From positions 1 to 57,543 of the forward strand of contig NZ_BDBX01000056.1 of NCBI RefSeq assembly GCF_001613205.1: a DNA stretch of 57,543 nucleotides, given 5' to 3'. The notes beneath the pieces are model-generated. The model was not told the origin of the DNA. It did not search any database and saw nothing but the letters and a program-made list of their open reading frames with translations. A program made the translations under genes and the position numbers. Of the stretch, positions 25,765 to 34,994 are shown piece after piece. This DNA is from Nocardia sienata NBRC 100364. GTDB taxonomy: Bacteria > Actinomycetota > Actinomycetes > Mycobacteriales > Mycobacteriaceae. The number at the start of each line of letters is the position of its first letter. Position 1 is the stretch's first letter.

Positions 25765-25778
25765 TAGAACATGTTCAT
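25765..25778. promoter_or_regulatory. KstR-type operator upstream of yrbE4A
   Basis: TAGAACATGTTCAT fits the KstR consensus TNNAACNNGTTNNA except for the last base. It lies 76-89 bases upstream of the yrbE4A start. A weaker relative, TGAAACAAGATTCA (one core mismatch), follows at 25844-25857, within the same 300-base gap. Confidence 0.75.
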
Positions 25779-25988
25779 TTCCTGATTGGGGCCATTTTGA
25801 GGCTTCTGAACTGGAAACTTGTCTCAATCCCAGACAGCGGGACTGAAACAAGATTCATGCGCCTTGAGCATCATTGTGTGAGGCCGGGCACAGTACGCCC
25901 ACTCTGTTTACCAATGACTGGACGGTTGTTCAACTCTTTCTGGCCGGGTTCCGGGCCGAAACCCCGTGACCCGCTCCGGTGCCGACAC

Positions 25989-26894
25989 TCAACCCAGTTC
26001 GTGCAGAGCCGTTGCAGAGAACGTACGACCTTCTTCGCGCCCGGCGAAGTAACCGGTCAGCGTGGTGGCCAGATCGTCACCTGACCACTGCGCGCCCGCG
26101 GCGTCGAACCGCTGCTCCACTGTCGGCGCGGCCATCAACGCGACCATGGGTCCGTACACGACGAACACCTGTCCGTTGACCGCGTCGGCCGCGGGTGCGG
26201 CCAGGTAGGCCACCAATCGCGCCACATGCTCGGGCGAGAGCGGATCGACTTCGCCCTCGGGAGCCGCGCTGAAGACCTGTTCGGTCATAGCGGTGCGCGC
26301 CCGCGGGCAGATGGCATTGGCCCGGACACCGAAGCGATTCAGCGCACGCGAGGCGGACAGCGTGAGCGCGGTGATACCGGCCTTGGCGGCCGCGTAGTTG
26401 GCCTGCCCCTCCGGACCGAGCAGACCGGCTTCGGAAGAGGTGTTGACGATCCGGCCGTAGACGGGCGCACCGGCTTCCTTCGACTTCGCCCGCCAATAGG
26501 CGCCGGCATTGCGGGTCAACAGGAAATGCCCGCGCAGATGTACCGCGAGGACCGCGTCCCAGTCCTCGTCGGACATGTTGAACAGCATCTTGTCGCGGGT
26601 GATACCCGCGTTGTTGACCACGACGTCCAGGCCACCGAAGGACTCGGTGGCCGCGGCGATCAAGGCGTCGGCGGTGGACCGCTCGGCGACACTGCCGGGG
26701 ACGAACTCGGCCTTGGCGCCGAGTGCCCGCACCTGCTCCAGCGTCTCGGACACGGCGTCGGACTCGGCCAGGTCATTGACCACGACCGAGGCCCCGGCTG
26801 CGGCCAGGGCGAGCGCTTCGGCCTTACCGAGGCCCGCACCCGCTCCGGTCACGATCGCAACTCGCCCGGCAAGGCTGGTATCTGTATCGCTCAC
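25989..26894 (-). CDS. short-chain dehydrogenase of sterol side-chain degradation (Rv3502c/ChsB1-like)
   Basis: A 301-residue SDR. TGAGAGLG at 16-23 binds NAD(H), NNAG is near 90, and the catalytic Ser and YAAAK (about 165) are present, then a long C-terminal part with HELG at the end. Its place between yrbE4A and a ferredoxin matches M. tuberculosis Rv3502c, annotated as a 17-beta-hydroxysteroid dehydrogenase and reported as a beta-hydroxyacyl-CoA dehydrogenase of cholesterol side-chain degradation. The start is GTG 26894, and a KstR-type palindrome sits 12 bases upstream, so it can be transcribed apart from the ferredoxin gene. Confidence 0.87.
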   Translation of the reverse strand: MSDTDTSLAGRVAIVTGAGAGLGKAEALALAAAGASVVVNDLAESDAVSETLEQVRALGAKAEFVPGSVAERSTADALIAAATESFGGLDVVVNNAGITRDKMLFNMSDEDWDAVLAVHLRGHFLLTRNAGAYWRAKSKEAGAPVYGRIVNTSSEAGLLGPEGQANYAAAKAGITALTLSASRALNRFGVRANAICPRARTAMTEQVFSAAPEGEVDPLSPEHVARLVAYLAAPAADAVNGQVFVVYGPMVALMAAPTVEQRFDAAGAQWSGDDLATTLTGYFAGREEGRTFSATALHELG

Positions 26895-26905
26895 CGGGCC
26901 GACTC

Positions 26906-26919
26906 TAGAACGTGTTCTT
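26906..26919. promoter_or_regulatory. KstR-type operator upstream of the SDR gene
   Basis: TAGAACGTGTTCTT matches TNNAACNNGTTNNA except the final base. It lies between the SDR start and the ferredoxin stop, implying an internal promoter for the SDR. Confidence 0.72.
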
Positions 26920-26938
26920 ATTCACGGCAAGAGCCGAT

Positions 26939-27127
26939 TCACAGCAACCGCAACGCCGCTTTCGGGCATTGCGCGACCGCTTCGGCCACTTGCGACTCCT
27001 GATCGGGCGCGACCTCACCCTCGGCGACGTGCAGCATGTCCTCGTCATCGAGTTCAAAGACGTCGGGAGCGATTCCCGCGCAGATTCCATTCGCTTCGCA
27101 CTGATCGAAGTCAACGCTGACCTTCAT
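26939..27127 (-). CDS. fdxD: 3Fe-4S ferredoxin
   Basis: A 62-residue ferredoxin. Cysteines at 10, 16 and 54 (CEANGIC and QCPKAA) fit a 3Fe-4S cluster ligated by three Cys, with Asn/Gly where a fourth ligand would be in 4Fe-4S types. Length and neighbours match Rv3503c. Such ferredoxins pass electrons to P450s, and CYP125 encoded later in this window is a likely client. ATG 27127 has AAGGAG at good spacing. It shares a KstR-type operator with the divergent fadE26. Confidence 0.9.
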   Translation of the reverse strand: MKVSVDFDQCEANGICAGIAPDVFELDDEDMLHVAEGEVAPDQESQVAEAVAQCPKAALRLL

Positions 27128-27213
27128 CGAAACTCCTTTTCCCGCCCTATGACCGAAGCCTAACAAGCGATGGCCGACGAGACTGGCTACATGGGCTGAT
27201 TACCCTTCAATAC

Positions 27214-27227
27214 TGGAACATGTTTCA
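27214..27227. promoter_or_regulatory. KstR-type operator between fdxD and fadE26
   Basis: TGGAACATGTTTCA is a full match to TNNAACNNGTTNNA and extends as a palindrome (ACTGGAACATGTTTCAGT). It lies in the 226-base divergent promoter region, 87 bases from the fdxD start and 127 from fadE26. Confidence 0.82.
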
Positions 27228-27353
27228 GTGCATATGCAATGATCGGAGCAAGGTATCGGAGATCCATTCCGCGCTCTGGAGAGGCTGAGCGCGGCGCGAT
27301 CCCACATCCCGGCCCATCTCCCATCCCGTAGAACGAAGGCTCGAGGTACCGCT

Positions 27354-28547
<1,194 letters not shown>

Positions 28548-28568
28548 CACCCGATTCAGGAGTTCACC

Positions 28569-29675
28569 ATGGATTTCACCCCCACCGAAGCCCAGTCGGA
28601 TCTGGCCCGGCTCACCGGCGAGGTCTGCGACAAACTGGTCACCGCCGACCGCCTGCGCGAATTGGACCGCGGGACCGCCAAATTCGACGAGCCGCTGTGG
28701 AAATCGCTCGCCGAGACCGGCGTACTCGCCGCCGCCCTGCCCGAGGAGGTGGGCGGCAGCGGCTTCGGCGCACTCGAACAGACCGCGATCCTGCGCGAGC
28801 TCGGTAAAGCCGTCGCCGCGGTCCCCTACCTGTGGTCGGTCGTCCTGGGCGCGGGCACGCTGGCCGAGTTCGGGTCCGCCGCGCAGAAGCAGCTCGCCAC
28901 CGACGCCGGCGCGGGCACCGCGATCCTGACCGTGGCACTGGCCGAGGAGCACAACTGGGAACCGGCCCGCCCCACCACGACCGCCACCGAAACCGACGGC
29001 GGCTGGCGCGTCACCGGCACCAAGACCACCGTCCCGGTCGCCGACCGCGCGGCCCGGATCCTGGTTCCCGCGGCGGTGTCCGGAGTCGCCGCGGTCTTCC
29101 TGGTCGACCCCACGGCCGACTCCGTCACTGTGACCGCCCAGCAGGTGACCGACCGCAGCGCCGAATCGCTCGTCGAGTTCACCGACGCGCCCGCCGAACT
29201 GCTCGGCACGGTCGAGGACGGCGCCCGGATCCTGGACTGGCTGCTCAACCGCGCCTGGCTCGGCCTGGCCGCCCAGCAGCTGGGCACCCTGGAACGCTCC
29301 CTGGAACTGGTCGCCGACTACGCCCGCGAACGCGAACAGTTCGGCCGCGCCATCGGCAGCTTCCAGGCCGTGGCCCAGCGTCTGTCCGACAGCTACATCG
29401 GCCTCCAGGGCCTGCGCCTGACCGTCACCCAGGCCGCCTGGCAGCTCGCGGAGGGCCTGGACGCCACCGGGGCCGTGCACACCGCGAAGTTCTGGGCCGC
29501 CGAGGCGGGCCATCAGGTCGCCCACACCCTGGTCCACGTACACGGCGGTGTCGGTATCGACCGCGACCACATCGCGCACAACTACTTCACCGCCGCCACC
29601 CGCAACGAGTTCGCCCTGGGCGGGGCCACCAACCACCTGCTCCCCCTGGCGCAGTTCGTCCCCGAATCCGCCTGA
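28569..29675 (+). CDS. fadE27: acyl-CoA dehydrogenase FadE27 (ChsE5-like)
   Basis: A 368-residue acyl-CoA dehydrogenase, partner of FadE26. The N-terminal helical domain has the family's MDFTPTEAQSDLARL opening. The middle domain is divergent, with KTTVPVADRAARILVPA, and the C-terminal domain has YARERQFGRAIGSFQAVAQ-like sequence and VHGGVGIDRDHIAHNY. Divergence of one subunit is normal for these alpha2-beta2 enzymes, in which FAD sites are shared at the interface. GGAG precedes the ATG. The gene is followed after 73 bases by the VapBC module rather than by further sterol genes. Confidence 0.92.
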   Translation: MDFTPTEAQSDLARLTGEVCDKLVTADRLRELDRGTAKFDEPLWKSLAETGVLAAALPEEVGGSGFGALEQTAILRELGKAVAAVPYLWSVVLGAGTLAEFGSAAQKQLATDAGAGTAILTVALAEEHNWEPARPTTTATETDGGWRVTGTKTTVPVADRAARILVPAAVSGVAAVFLVDPTADSVTVTAQQVTDRSAESLVEFTDAPAELLGTVEDGARILDWLLNRAWLGLAAQQLGTLERSLELVADYAREREQFGRAIGSFQAVAQRLSDSYIGLQGLRLTVTQAAWQLAEGLDATGAVHTAKFWAAEAGHQVAHTLVHVHGGVGIDRDHIAHNYFTAATRNEFALGGATNHLLPLAQFVPESA

Positions 29676-29707
29676 GCTGCCACTGCCGAGTGATATCACC
29701 GCGCGTA

Positions 29708-29730
29708 GTATTACGTATTACACGTATTAC
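29708..29730 (+). promoter_or_regulatory. triple GTATTAC repeats, probable VapB operator
   Basis: GTATTAC occurs at 29708-29714, 29715-29721 and 29724-29730, 18-41 bases upstream of the antitoxin start. AbrB-type antitoxins bind repeats in their own promoter, so autoregulation is likely. The AT-rich tract stands out sharply from the flanking DNA. Confidence 0.6.
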
Positions 29731-29748
29731 CTATGACAGGAGCGCGCG

Positions 29749-29988
29749 GTGATACTCAACAGCAAGGGCCAGGTCACTATCCCCTCCGCCTTACGCGCAA
29801 GGTTCAACCTTCATGAAGGAGATGAAGTGGAGGTGATCGAGGTCGACGGCGCGCTGCGAATCGTCCGGAGCGATAACACCCCCACACGTGGTCAGCGGCT
29901 GGTCGACCGGATGCGCGGTACCGCAGACAGCAAAGAGATCGAGGGTATGAGCACCGACGAGATCATGGAACTGCTCCGTGGTGACTAA
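29749..29988 (+). CDS. AbrB/SpoVT-family antitoxin (VapB-like)
   Basis: A 79-residue protein. Residues 1-45 form a swapped-hairpin AbrB DNA-binding domain (SKGQVTIPSALRARFNLHEGDEVEV). The acidic C-terminal tail (SKEIEGMSTDEIMELLRG) would wrap and block the toxin. The start is GTG with AGGAG upstream. It overlaps the PIN-domain gene by 11 bases, so the two are co-translated. Repeats in the promoter suggest self-repression. Confidence 0.9.
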   Translation: MILNSKGQVTIPSALRARFNLHEGDEVEVIEVDGALRIVRSDNTPTRGQRLVDRMRGTADSKEIEGMSTDEIMELLRGD

Positions 29989-30415
29989 CCTGCGGCCGAT
30001 CGGTGGTCCGACGACCCTGGTCGACTCCTGCGTTCTTCTGGACGTACTGACCGACGACAAGAACTGGGCGCAGTGGTCGGCCGAAAGGCTGGCCGAAGCA
30101 GTCGACTTCGGCCGTGTGGTCATCAATCCGATCGTTTACGCGGAAGTATCGGTCGGCTACGAAACGGTCGAAGTGCTGGACAGGCTGCTTCCGGCCGAGG
30201 ATTTCGTCCGGGAACCGCTGCCCTTCCGAGCCGGATTCCTGGCCGGCAAGGCCTATCAACGCTATAGGCGCAATGACGGGACGAAACGCTCACCCATGCC
30301 CGACTTCTATATCGGCGCGCACGCCGCGGTGGCCGGATACCGGCTGCTCACCCGAGACGGACAACGCTTCAAGGGCTACTTCCCGACCGTGGACCTGATT
30401 GTTCCAGCACGGTGA
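29978..30415 (+). CDS. PIN-domain toxin (VapC-like)
   Basis: A 145-residue PIN-domain ribonuclease. The acidic metal ligands are visible: D in TLVDSCVLLDVL (about residue 16), E in NPIVYAEVSVGY (about 55) and D in SPMPDFYIGAHA (about 110), with a further Asp in LLTRDGQRF. VapC toxins cut tRNA or rRNA when freed from the antitoxin; the target is not predictable. Transcription converges on fadD19, with about 240 bases between. This pair interrupts the sterol genes and is probably an acquisition. Confidence 0.9.
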   Translation: MVTNLRPIGGPTTLVDSCVLLDVLTDDKNWAQWSAERLAEAVDFGRVVINPIVYAEVSVGYETVEVLDRLLPAEDFVREPLPFRAGFLAGKAYQRYRRNDGTKRSPMPDFYIGAHAAVAGYRLLTRDGQRFKGYFPTVDLIVPAR

Positions 30416-30431
30416 GAAGTCGGCACGCTGC

Positions 30432-30551
30432 TCATGTGAGCCGCCGATTGAGCTCGGCGCTGACAGCCAAGACATGATCGGCAGCGCGATCGAACAACCG
30501 CGAACGCTCATCGGAAACATTCACCCGCGCGTCGTCGGTGTTTTGCTCCAT
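30432..30551 (-). CDS. small 39-residue protein, unknown
   Basis: A short frame (ATG 30551, TGA 30432-30434) with an excellent ribosome site, GGAGG six bases upstream. The peptide starts MEQNTDDARVNVSDERSR and ends SAELNRRLT, charged and probably one helix. It lies downstream of the fadD19 terminator hairpin on the same strand and antisense-adjacent to the vapC end. No family is recognised. It is called because of the strong translation signal and coding-like composition; it may be a chance frame. Confidence 0.42.
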   Translation of the reverse strand: MEQNTDDARVNVSDERSRLFDRAADHVLAVSAELNRRLT

Positions 30552-30606
30552 ACGGCGACCTCCAGTTCCGAATCGTTTCCGAACCAGCACAGATCGCCGG
30601 ACACAC

Positions 30607-30642
30607 GCAGAAGGGCCGCTGATCGTCCATCGGCCCTTCTGC
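30607..30642 (-). terminator. fadD19 terminator hairpin
   Basis: GCAGAAGGGCCG (30607-30618) pairs perfectly with CGGCCCTTCTGC (30631-30642), a 12-bp stem 13 bases past the fadD19 stop. No U-tract follows on the minus strand. Confidence 0.65.
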
Positions 30643-30654
30643 GCCCGATCGCTC

Positions 30655-32301
30655 TCAGGAAGCGTTACCCGCCGACCCGTGCTCGTCGGCGTCACGCTCC
30701 TCGGTCTGCGCCTTGGCCCATTTGTAGTCGGGCTTACCCGCCGGCGACCGCTTGATCTCGTCGACGAACCACAGGCTGCGGGGCAGCTTGTAGGAGGAGA
30801 TCTCCCGGGTCAGCACCGGGCGCAATTCCTCCAGGGTGGGGCGTTTGTCGCCGCGACACTGCACCACGGCCGCCACCCGCTGTCCCCAGCGCTCGTCCGG
30901 GACGCCGACCACCAGCGCGTCGAAGATCTCGGGATGGCATTTCAGCGCGCCCTCGACTTCTTCGGGGTAGATCTTCTCGCCACCGCTGTTGATGCTGACC
31001 GAGCCACGGCCGAGCATGGTGACGGTGCCGTCCTCCTCGACCCGGGCCCAGTCGCCGGGGATGGAGTAGCGGACGCCGTCGTACTCCTTGAACGTCGCCG
31101 CGGTTTTCACCGGGTCGTTGTAGTACCCGATCGGGATATGACCTTTGCGCGCCAGCACACCGGTCTGCCCGGACCCGGGGACGACGGGTTTGCCGTTCTC
31201 GTCGATCACCGCGGTGGAGGCGTCGATCTTCACCCGCGGGCCGCCCGTGTGGGTCGCGCCCTTGGCGGCGATGGAAATGCCGCCGAAACCGGTTTCCGAG
31301 GAGCCGATCGAATCGGTGATCACGGTGTTCGGGAGCAGGTCGATGTACTCGTCCTTGAGGGCAGGCGAGAACAGGGCGGCACTGCTGGCCATGGCCCACA
31401 GGTTGGCGTGCTGGTAGGGCTCACCGGTTTCCGGATGACCGGCCTTCAGCGCGTCCAGCATCGGACGGGCCATGGCGTCACCGGTTATGAAGATCATGTT
31501 GATGCCGTGCGCGTCCACGGCCTGCCAGACGGTGTGCGCGTCGAACTCCGGGATCATGATGGTCTTGCCACCGTCGAACAGTCCGTGGAAGACCGCGGTC
31601 TGCGACCCACCGTGGATGAGCGGTGGGATCGGGTAGCGCACCATCTGGCCGCCGGCCGCACCGGTCTTGGCCTGCTGCCACTCGTCCTGGACGTACTCAC
31701 CGGTCATGAAGTTGATACCACCGCCGAGCACCCGCCACCAGTCCTCGTGCCGCCACATGACGCCCTTGGGCATACCGGTGGTGCCGCCGGTGTAGATCAT
31801 GAAGATGTCGTCGTTGGAGCGATCGCCGAAATCGCGCTCGCCCGACGATTCCGCCAGTGCCGCTTCGTATTCCACCGCGTCCGCGGGCGTGGCAGCGTCC
31901 GTGCCGTCGTCGACGATCAGGACCGCTTTCAGATGCGGGACCTTCGACCGGACGTTCACCACCTTGTCGGTGTAGCGCCGCTCATGGATGAGCGCGACCA
32001 TGTCCGAATTCTCGAAGATGTACTGCAACTCGTTCTCGACGTAACGGAAGTTGACGTTGACCATCACCGCCCGCGCCTTGAACACCGCCAGCATCGACTC
32101 CACGGCCTCGATGGTGTTGCGCGAGTAGATGCCGACCTTGTCGCCCGGCTGGACACCGTGTTCCAGCAGGTAGTGCGCCAGCCGGTTCGCGCGGTCCTCC
32201 AATTGGGCGAAGGTCACCGAGCGGTGGTCGTCAGCCAGCGCAACCCGGTCCGGCACAAGGTCGATGGTGTGTTCGACGAGGTCGGCTATGTTGTACGTCA
32301 C
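30655..32301 (-). CDS. fadD19: steroid acyl-CoA synthetase FadD19
   Basis: A 548-residue ANL-superfamily ligase, the exact length I recall for M. tuberculosis FadD19. The P-loop-like MIYTGGTTGMPKGVMWRH is at about 178-195, the A5-type SSETGFGG near 325, GDWARVEEDG near 420 and the catalytic Lys in SPAGKPDYKWAK near the C terminus. FadD19 activates the sterol C26 carboxylate to its CoA ester with ATP and is needed for C24-branched sterols in Rhodococcus. The GTG start at 32301 (VTYNIADL) lies 12 bases from a KstR-type palindrome shared with echA19. Confidence 0.95.
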   Translation of the reverse strand: MTYNIADLVEHTIDLVPDRVALADDHRSVTFAQLEDRANRLAHYLLEHGVQPGDKVGIYSRNTIEAVESMLAVFKARAVMVNVNFRYVENELQYIFENSDMVALIHERRYTDKVVNVRSKVPHLKAVLIVDDGTDAATPADAVEYEAALAESSGERDFGDRSNDDIFMIYTGGTTGMPKGVMWRHEDWWRVLGGGINFMTGEYVQDEWQQAKTGAAGGQMVRYPIPPLIHGGSQTAVFHGLFDGGKTIMIPEFDAHTVWQAVDAHGINMIFITGDAMARPMLDALKAGHPETGEPYQHANLWAMASSAALFSPALKDEYIDLLPNTVITDSIGSSETGFGGISIAAKGATHTGGPRVKIDASTAVIDENGKPVVPGSGQTGVLARKGHIPIGYYNDPVKTAATFKEYDGVRYSIPGDWARVEEDGTVTMLGRGSVSINSGGEKIYPEEVEGALKCHPEIFDALVVGVPDERWGQRVAAVVQCRGDKRPTLEELRPVLTREISSYKLPRSLWFVDEIKRSPAGKPDYKWAKAQTEERDADEHGSAGNAS

Positions 32302-32312
32302 AAGGTCAAAAA

Positions 32313-32326
32313 TAGAACGTGTTACT
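32313..32326. promoter_or_regulatory. KstR-type operator between fadD19 and echA19
   Basis: TAGAACGTGTTACT fits TNNAACNNGTTNNA except the last base. It sits in the 62-base divergent spacer and can control both genes. Confidence 0.78.
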
Positions 32327-32363
32327 GTTTCTGGCAAGGGTCCGAGTAACAGGAGAAACAACG

Positions 32364-33146
32364 ATGCCTCAATGCCTCGTCGAGAAGCGCGGCCATGTCC
32401 TCATCGTCACCATGAACCGCCCCGAGGCGCGCAACGCGCTCTCGACCGAGATGATGGCGATCATGCGGGACGCCTGGGATCAGGTCGACAGCGATCCGGA
32501 CATCCGCGTGGCGATCCTGACCGGCGCGGGCGGGGCCTTCTGCGCGGGCGCCGACCTCAAGGGCATGACCCAGCAGCATCCTGGTGATTCGTTCGCGGGC
32601 GGGGGCTGGGACCTGTCGAAGATCGAGGCGCTGCTGAAGGGCCGCCGGCTCACCAAACCGCTGATCGCGGCGGTCGAGGGCGCGGCCATCGCCGGTGGAA
32701 CCGAGATCCTGCAGGGCACCGATATCCGGGTCGCGGGTGAGAGCGCGAAGTTCGGGGTGTCCGAGGCTCGCTGGGGCCTGTTCCCGCTGGGTGGCTCCGC
32801 GGTCCGGCTCGTCCGTCAGGTCCCCTACACGGTCGCCGCCGATATTCTGCTCACCGGCCGGCACCTGAGCGCCGCCGAGGCCAAGGACATCGGCCTCATC
32901 GGCCATGTGGTGCCGGACGGGCAGGCGCTCGACAAAGCACTCGAACTCGCCGACCTGATCGCGGCCAACGGTCCACTCGCGGTCCAGGCGATCCTGCAGA
33001 CCATCCGCGACAGCGAATGCGTCCCCGAGGAAGAGGCCTTCCAGATCGACGCCAAACTCGGCATGGCGGTCTTCCAGTCGGCCGACGCGAAAGAAGGCCC
33101 GAGGGCCTTCAAGGAGAAGCGCAAGCCGAACTTCAGCGGTAAATAA
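32364..33146 (+). CDS. echA19: enoyl-CoA hydratase EchA19
   Basis: A 260-residue crotonase-fold enzyme. The oxyanion-hole segments are AFCAGADLKGM (about 63-73) and AAIAGGTEILQGTD (about 110-123); the catalytic Glu is expected in the SEARWGLFP segment. It hydrates the unsaturated sterol side-chain CoA ester formed by FadE enzymes. AGGAG precedes ATG 32364; the frame is open earlier but would overlap the KstR site. Its divergent pairing with fadD19 copies Rv3515c-Rv3516. A strong hairpin ends the transcript. Confidence 0.94.
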   Translation: MPQCLVEKRGHVLIVTMNRPEARNALSTEMMAIMRDAWDQVDSDPDIRVAILTGAGGAFCAGADLKGMTQQHPGDSFAGGGWDLSKIEALLKGRRLTKPLIAAVEGAAIAGGTEILQGTDIRVAGESAKFGVSEARWGLFPLGGSAVRLVRQVPYTVAADILLTGRHLSAAEAKDIGLIGHVVPDGQALDKALELADLIAANGPLAVQAILQTIRDSECVPEEEAFQIDAKLGMAVFQSADAKEGPRAFKEKRKPNFSGK

Positions 33147-33181
33147 AGGCCTTTCCGGCAGCCACGTCGCCGACTGCCACC

Positions 33182-33215
33182 GCGCGCCCCGGCACCCCGA
33201 TACGCCGGGGCGCGC
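33182..33215 (+). terminator. terminator after echA19
   Basis: GCGCGCCCCGGC (33182-33193) pairs perfectly with GCCGGGGCGCGC (33204-33215), loop 10 bases, between the echA19 stop and the convergent Fic-like gene's stop. It marks the left edge of the accessory region. Confidence 0.7.
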
Positions 33216-33251
33216 ACCTCGTACCGCAGACGCCACACCGCGATTCCGTCG

Positions 33252-34637
33252 CTACGAACCCGAGCGCAATTGCCCGTGCAACTGCTCGTACTTGCCCGAA
33301 TCGTGCCACTGGCCTGGTTCGAACGGGGAGGATTCACCGCCCATCTCCTGATATTGCCGCATCATCGGCCTGAGGTCGTCGAACAGGTCCACCGGATCCA
33401 TATCCCCGCCGGCTTGTTCGAGCTTGTTCTGCCACCGTTGGTAGCGGCTACTTCCCTCCTCGACCTTCTCGACCCACTGCGACGATGACACGTACAGATC
33501 GTCGTTGAAATCGGCGATGGCGCTCGGCGGCTTCCCCGCCTGCTCCAACAAGAAATTCAGCGCGACTCTCGAATGCCGCCCGTGGAAAGGCCCCTCCCAG
33601 CTGTGCCCGGAAATAAGCTGCCGCTGGAAGTGGGCAGCAGCCTGATAGGGCCGGTACCCGCTCTGCTCCCTGGCGGCGTTGTAATCGTCGCAGAGTGATT
33701 GGTGGAATACACGCGTACCCTCCACACTGCCGAAATTCGGGTAGATGATCACACCGCCTTCGGACATCCCTCCCCGGATAGCGAAGTCCGGGCCGATATA
33801 TGCCTGTAGAGGATCGTCACGGAATGTTGCCAACTCCTCTGCTGTAGGGGGAGCGTCCAGGGGACGCATCTCCCGCGCACCGAGCCGACCCTCGACGCTG
33901 GGGTGGAAAACGACTCCATAGGGTTCGGTACGGAACGGCCCCGGCGCATAGGTGAGTAGCGGGTTCTCCTCGATGGCAGCCCGTGCGCTGCGCGACAACG
34001 GCCGGCTCAAAGTACCGAAAGCGCTGCGCCGCGCCCCCTGCATCCGCCCAGCGGTTTCCGGGTCGTGCCGGATTCGCAACCTCCGGTGGAACTCCTGCAG
34101 GAGATCCACCGACATCTCACGATGGAGGTTCCGCCGAGCAAACAGCCGGGCATCGAGCCAACTCGCCCACCCCTCGGGCCCGTCGAAGATCGTTTCCGGC
34201 CGTGCCTGCCGTGAGATAAGGGCTATGTCGCGGAACTTGTCCTCCATGAACAAGCTGAGCTCGAGTGCTCGTTGTGCATCGGTTCGGATACCGTGCGCTT
34301 CCTCCAGCCGGCGTATCTGCACCTCGATGGGCAGGTCCAAGAAGTTCTCGTCGGCGGTCGGGTCCGGTAAGTGGTCCGTTCCTCGGGCGCTCGCACCGGA
34401 TGGCGGGGCGACGGCGGCCCCGCGAACGCGGCTCCGAGCCGGAGCGGACTTGTCGAGCTCGGGTGCGAACTGCTTGTTTATGCGTTCGAACTGTTCGGCA
34501 CCGTCCCGTAACGTCTCCGGGTAGATACGGTGGGTCTTGTAGATGAGCGGGGCGACTCCGCTCTCGAGCGCGGCGGCTATCTGTTTGGCCACCTGCAGCA
34601 TCTTCGCGACGGATTCACCGCCGCCCGACCCGGTCAT
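33252..34637 (-). CDS. Fic-like protein with degenerate catalytic core
   Basis: A 461-residue protein of no named family that I recognise. Its C-terminal part resembles a Fic core: HFQRQLISGH345SWEGPFHGR354HSR357 is followed by VALNFLLEQAGKPPSAI, which aligns by eye with the Fic helix-loop-helix (HPF-x-D-GNGR-x-x-R, then hydrophobic helix and AG-x-PP). H345, G353, R354 and R357 fit; the acidic residue and the GN of GNGR are replaced and one residue is inserted. The N-terminal about 60 residues are helical and could be an export segment. Fic enzymes modify target proteins by AMPylation or similar. It has its own transcript next to type VII substrates; the partner immunity gene is not obvious. 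Confidence 0.5.
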   Translation of the reverse strand: MTGSGGGESVAKMLQVAKQIAAALESGVAPLIYKTHRIYPETLRDGAEQFERINKQFAPELDKSAPARSRVRGAAVAPPSGASARGTDHLPDPTADENFLDLPIEVQIRRLEEAHGIRTDAQRALELSLFMEDKFRDIALISRQARPETIFDGPEGWASWLDARLFARRNLHREMSVDLLQEFHRRLRIRHDPETAGRMQGARRSAFGTLSRPLSRSARAAIEENPLLTYAPGPFRTEPYGVVFHPSVEGRLGAREMRPLDAPPTAEELATFRDDPLQAYIGPDFAIRGGMSEGGVIIYPNFGSVEGTRVFHQSLCDDYNAAREQSGYRPYQAAAHFQRQLISGHSWEGPFHGRHSRVALNFLLEQAGKPPSAIADFNDDLYVSSSQWVEKVEEGSSRYQRWQNKLEQAGGDMDPVDLFDDLRPMMRQYQEMGGESSPFEPGQWHDSGKYEQLHGQLRSGS

Positions 34638-34994
34638 GAGATCTACCGTCGCCTGCGCCTGTCAGGCGGCGAGGACCGGTGTGGAGATGTCGACCGGGGC
34701 AGACGCCGGGCCGAACAGCTCGGGCCGGCGCTTCGAACTGTCGATGGCGTGGGCGCCGGGCCGGCTGCTGCAAGCCCGTCGGCGGATGGGCGAAACTGGG
34801 AACTCGATCAACTTCTCCGGGCTCTTCGGGGTGCATCGTCGGCCGACACGAAATTATTGCCGATCGACCAACAGTCGGCAAAAAATTTCCGCGGTGTAAT
34901 CCCTTCGGATACACCGCGGCCGGCCGTAACCGCATTCCTCGCCAACGCTTCCGTGCGCGGCCGTATCCCCGATCGGGGCCGTCGCCCCTCTCCT
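34638..34994. other. non-coding gap upstream of the Fic-like gene
   Basis: About 357 bases with no supported gene. Minus-strand frames are open for up to about 60 codons but lack a start codon. The only clear signal is the terminator at 34889-34919; a promoter for the Fic-like gene should lie between it and 34637, where G+C drops near 34840-34890. Confidence 0.5.
34889..34919 (-). terminator. intrinsic terminator of the VOC-protein gene
   Basis: CCGCGGTGTA (34889-34898) and TACACCGCGG (34910-34919) form a perfect 10-bp stem. On the minus strand the stem is followed by AAATTTTTTG, giving a run of six U, unusually canonical for this genome. It is about 75 bases past the VOC gene stop. Confidence 0.88.

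Noticed and set aside
25690..25988. A coding gene between yrbE4A and the SDR gene
   Set aside because: The open frame there is only an upstream extension of yrbE4A without a ribosome site; the region holds the KstR-type operator and AT-richer promoter-like sequence.
34640..34860. A minus-strand frame of about 60 codons before the Fic-like gene
   Set aside because: It has no ATG, GTG or TTG start with a ribosome site between the upstream stop and its end, and no recognisable motif.
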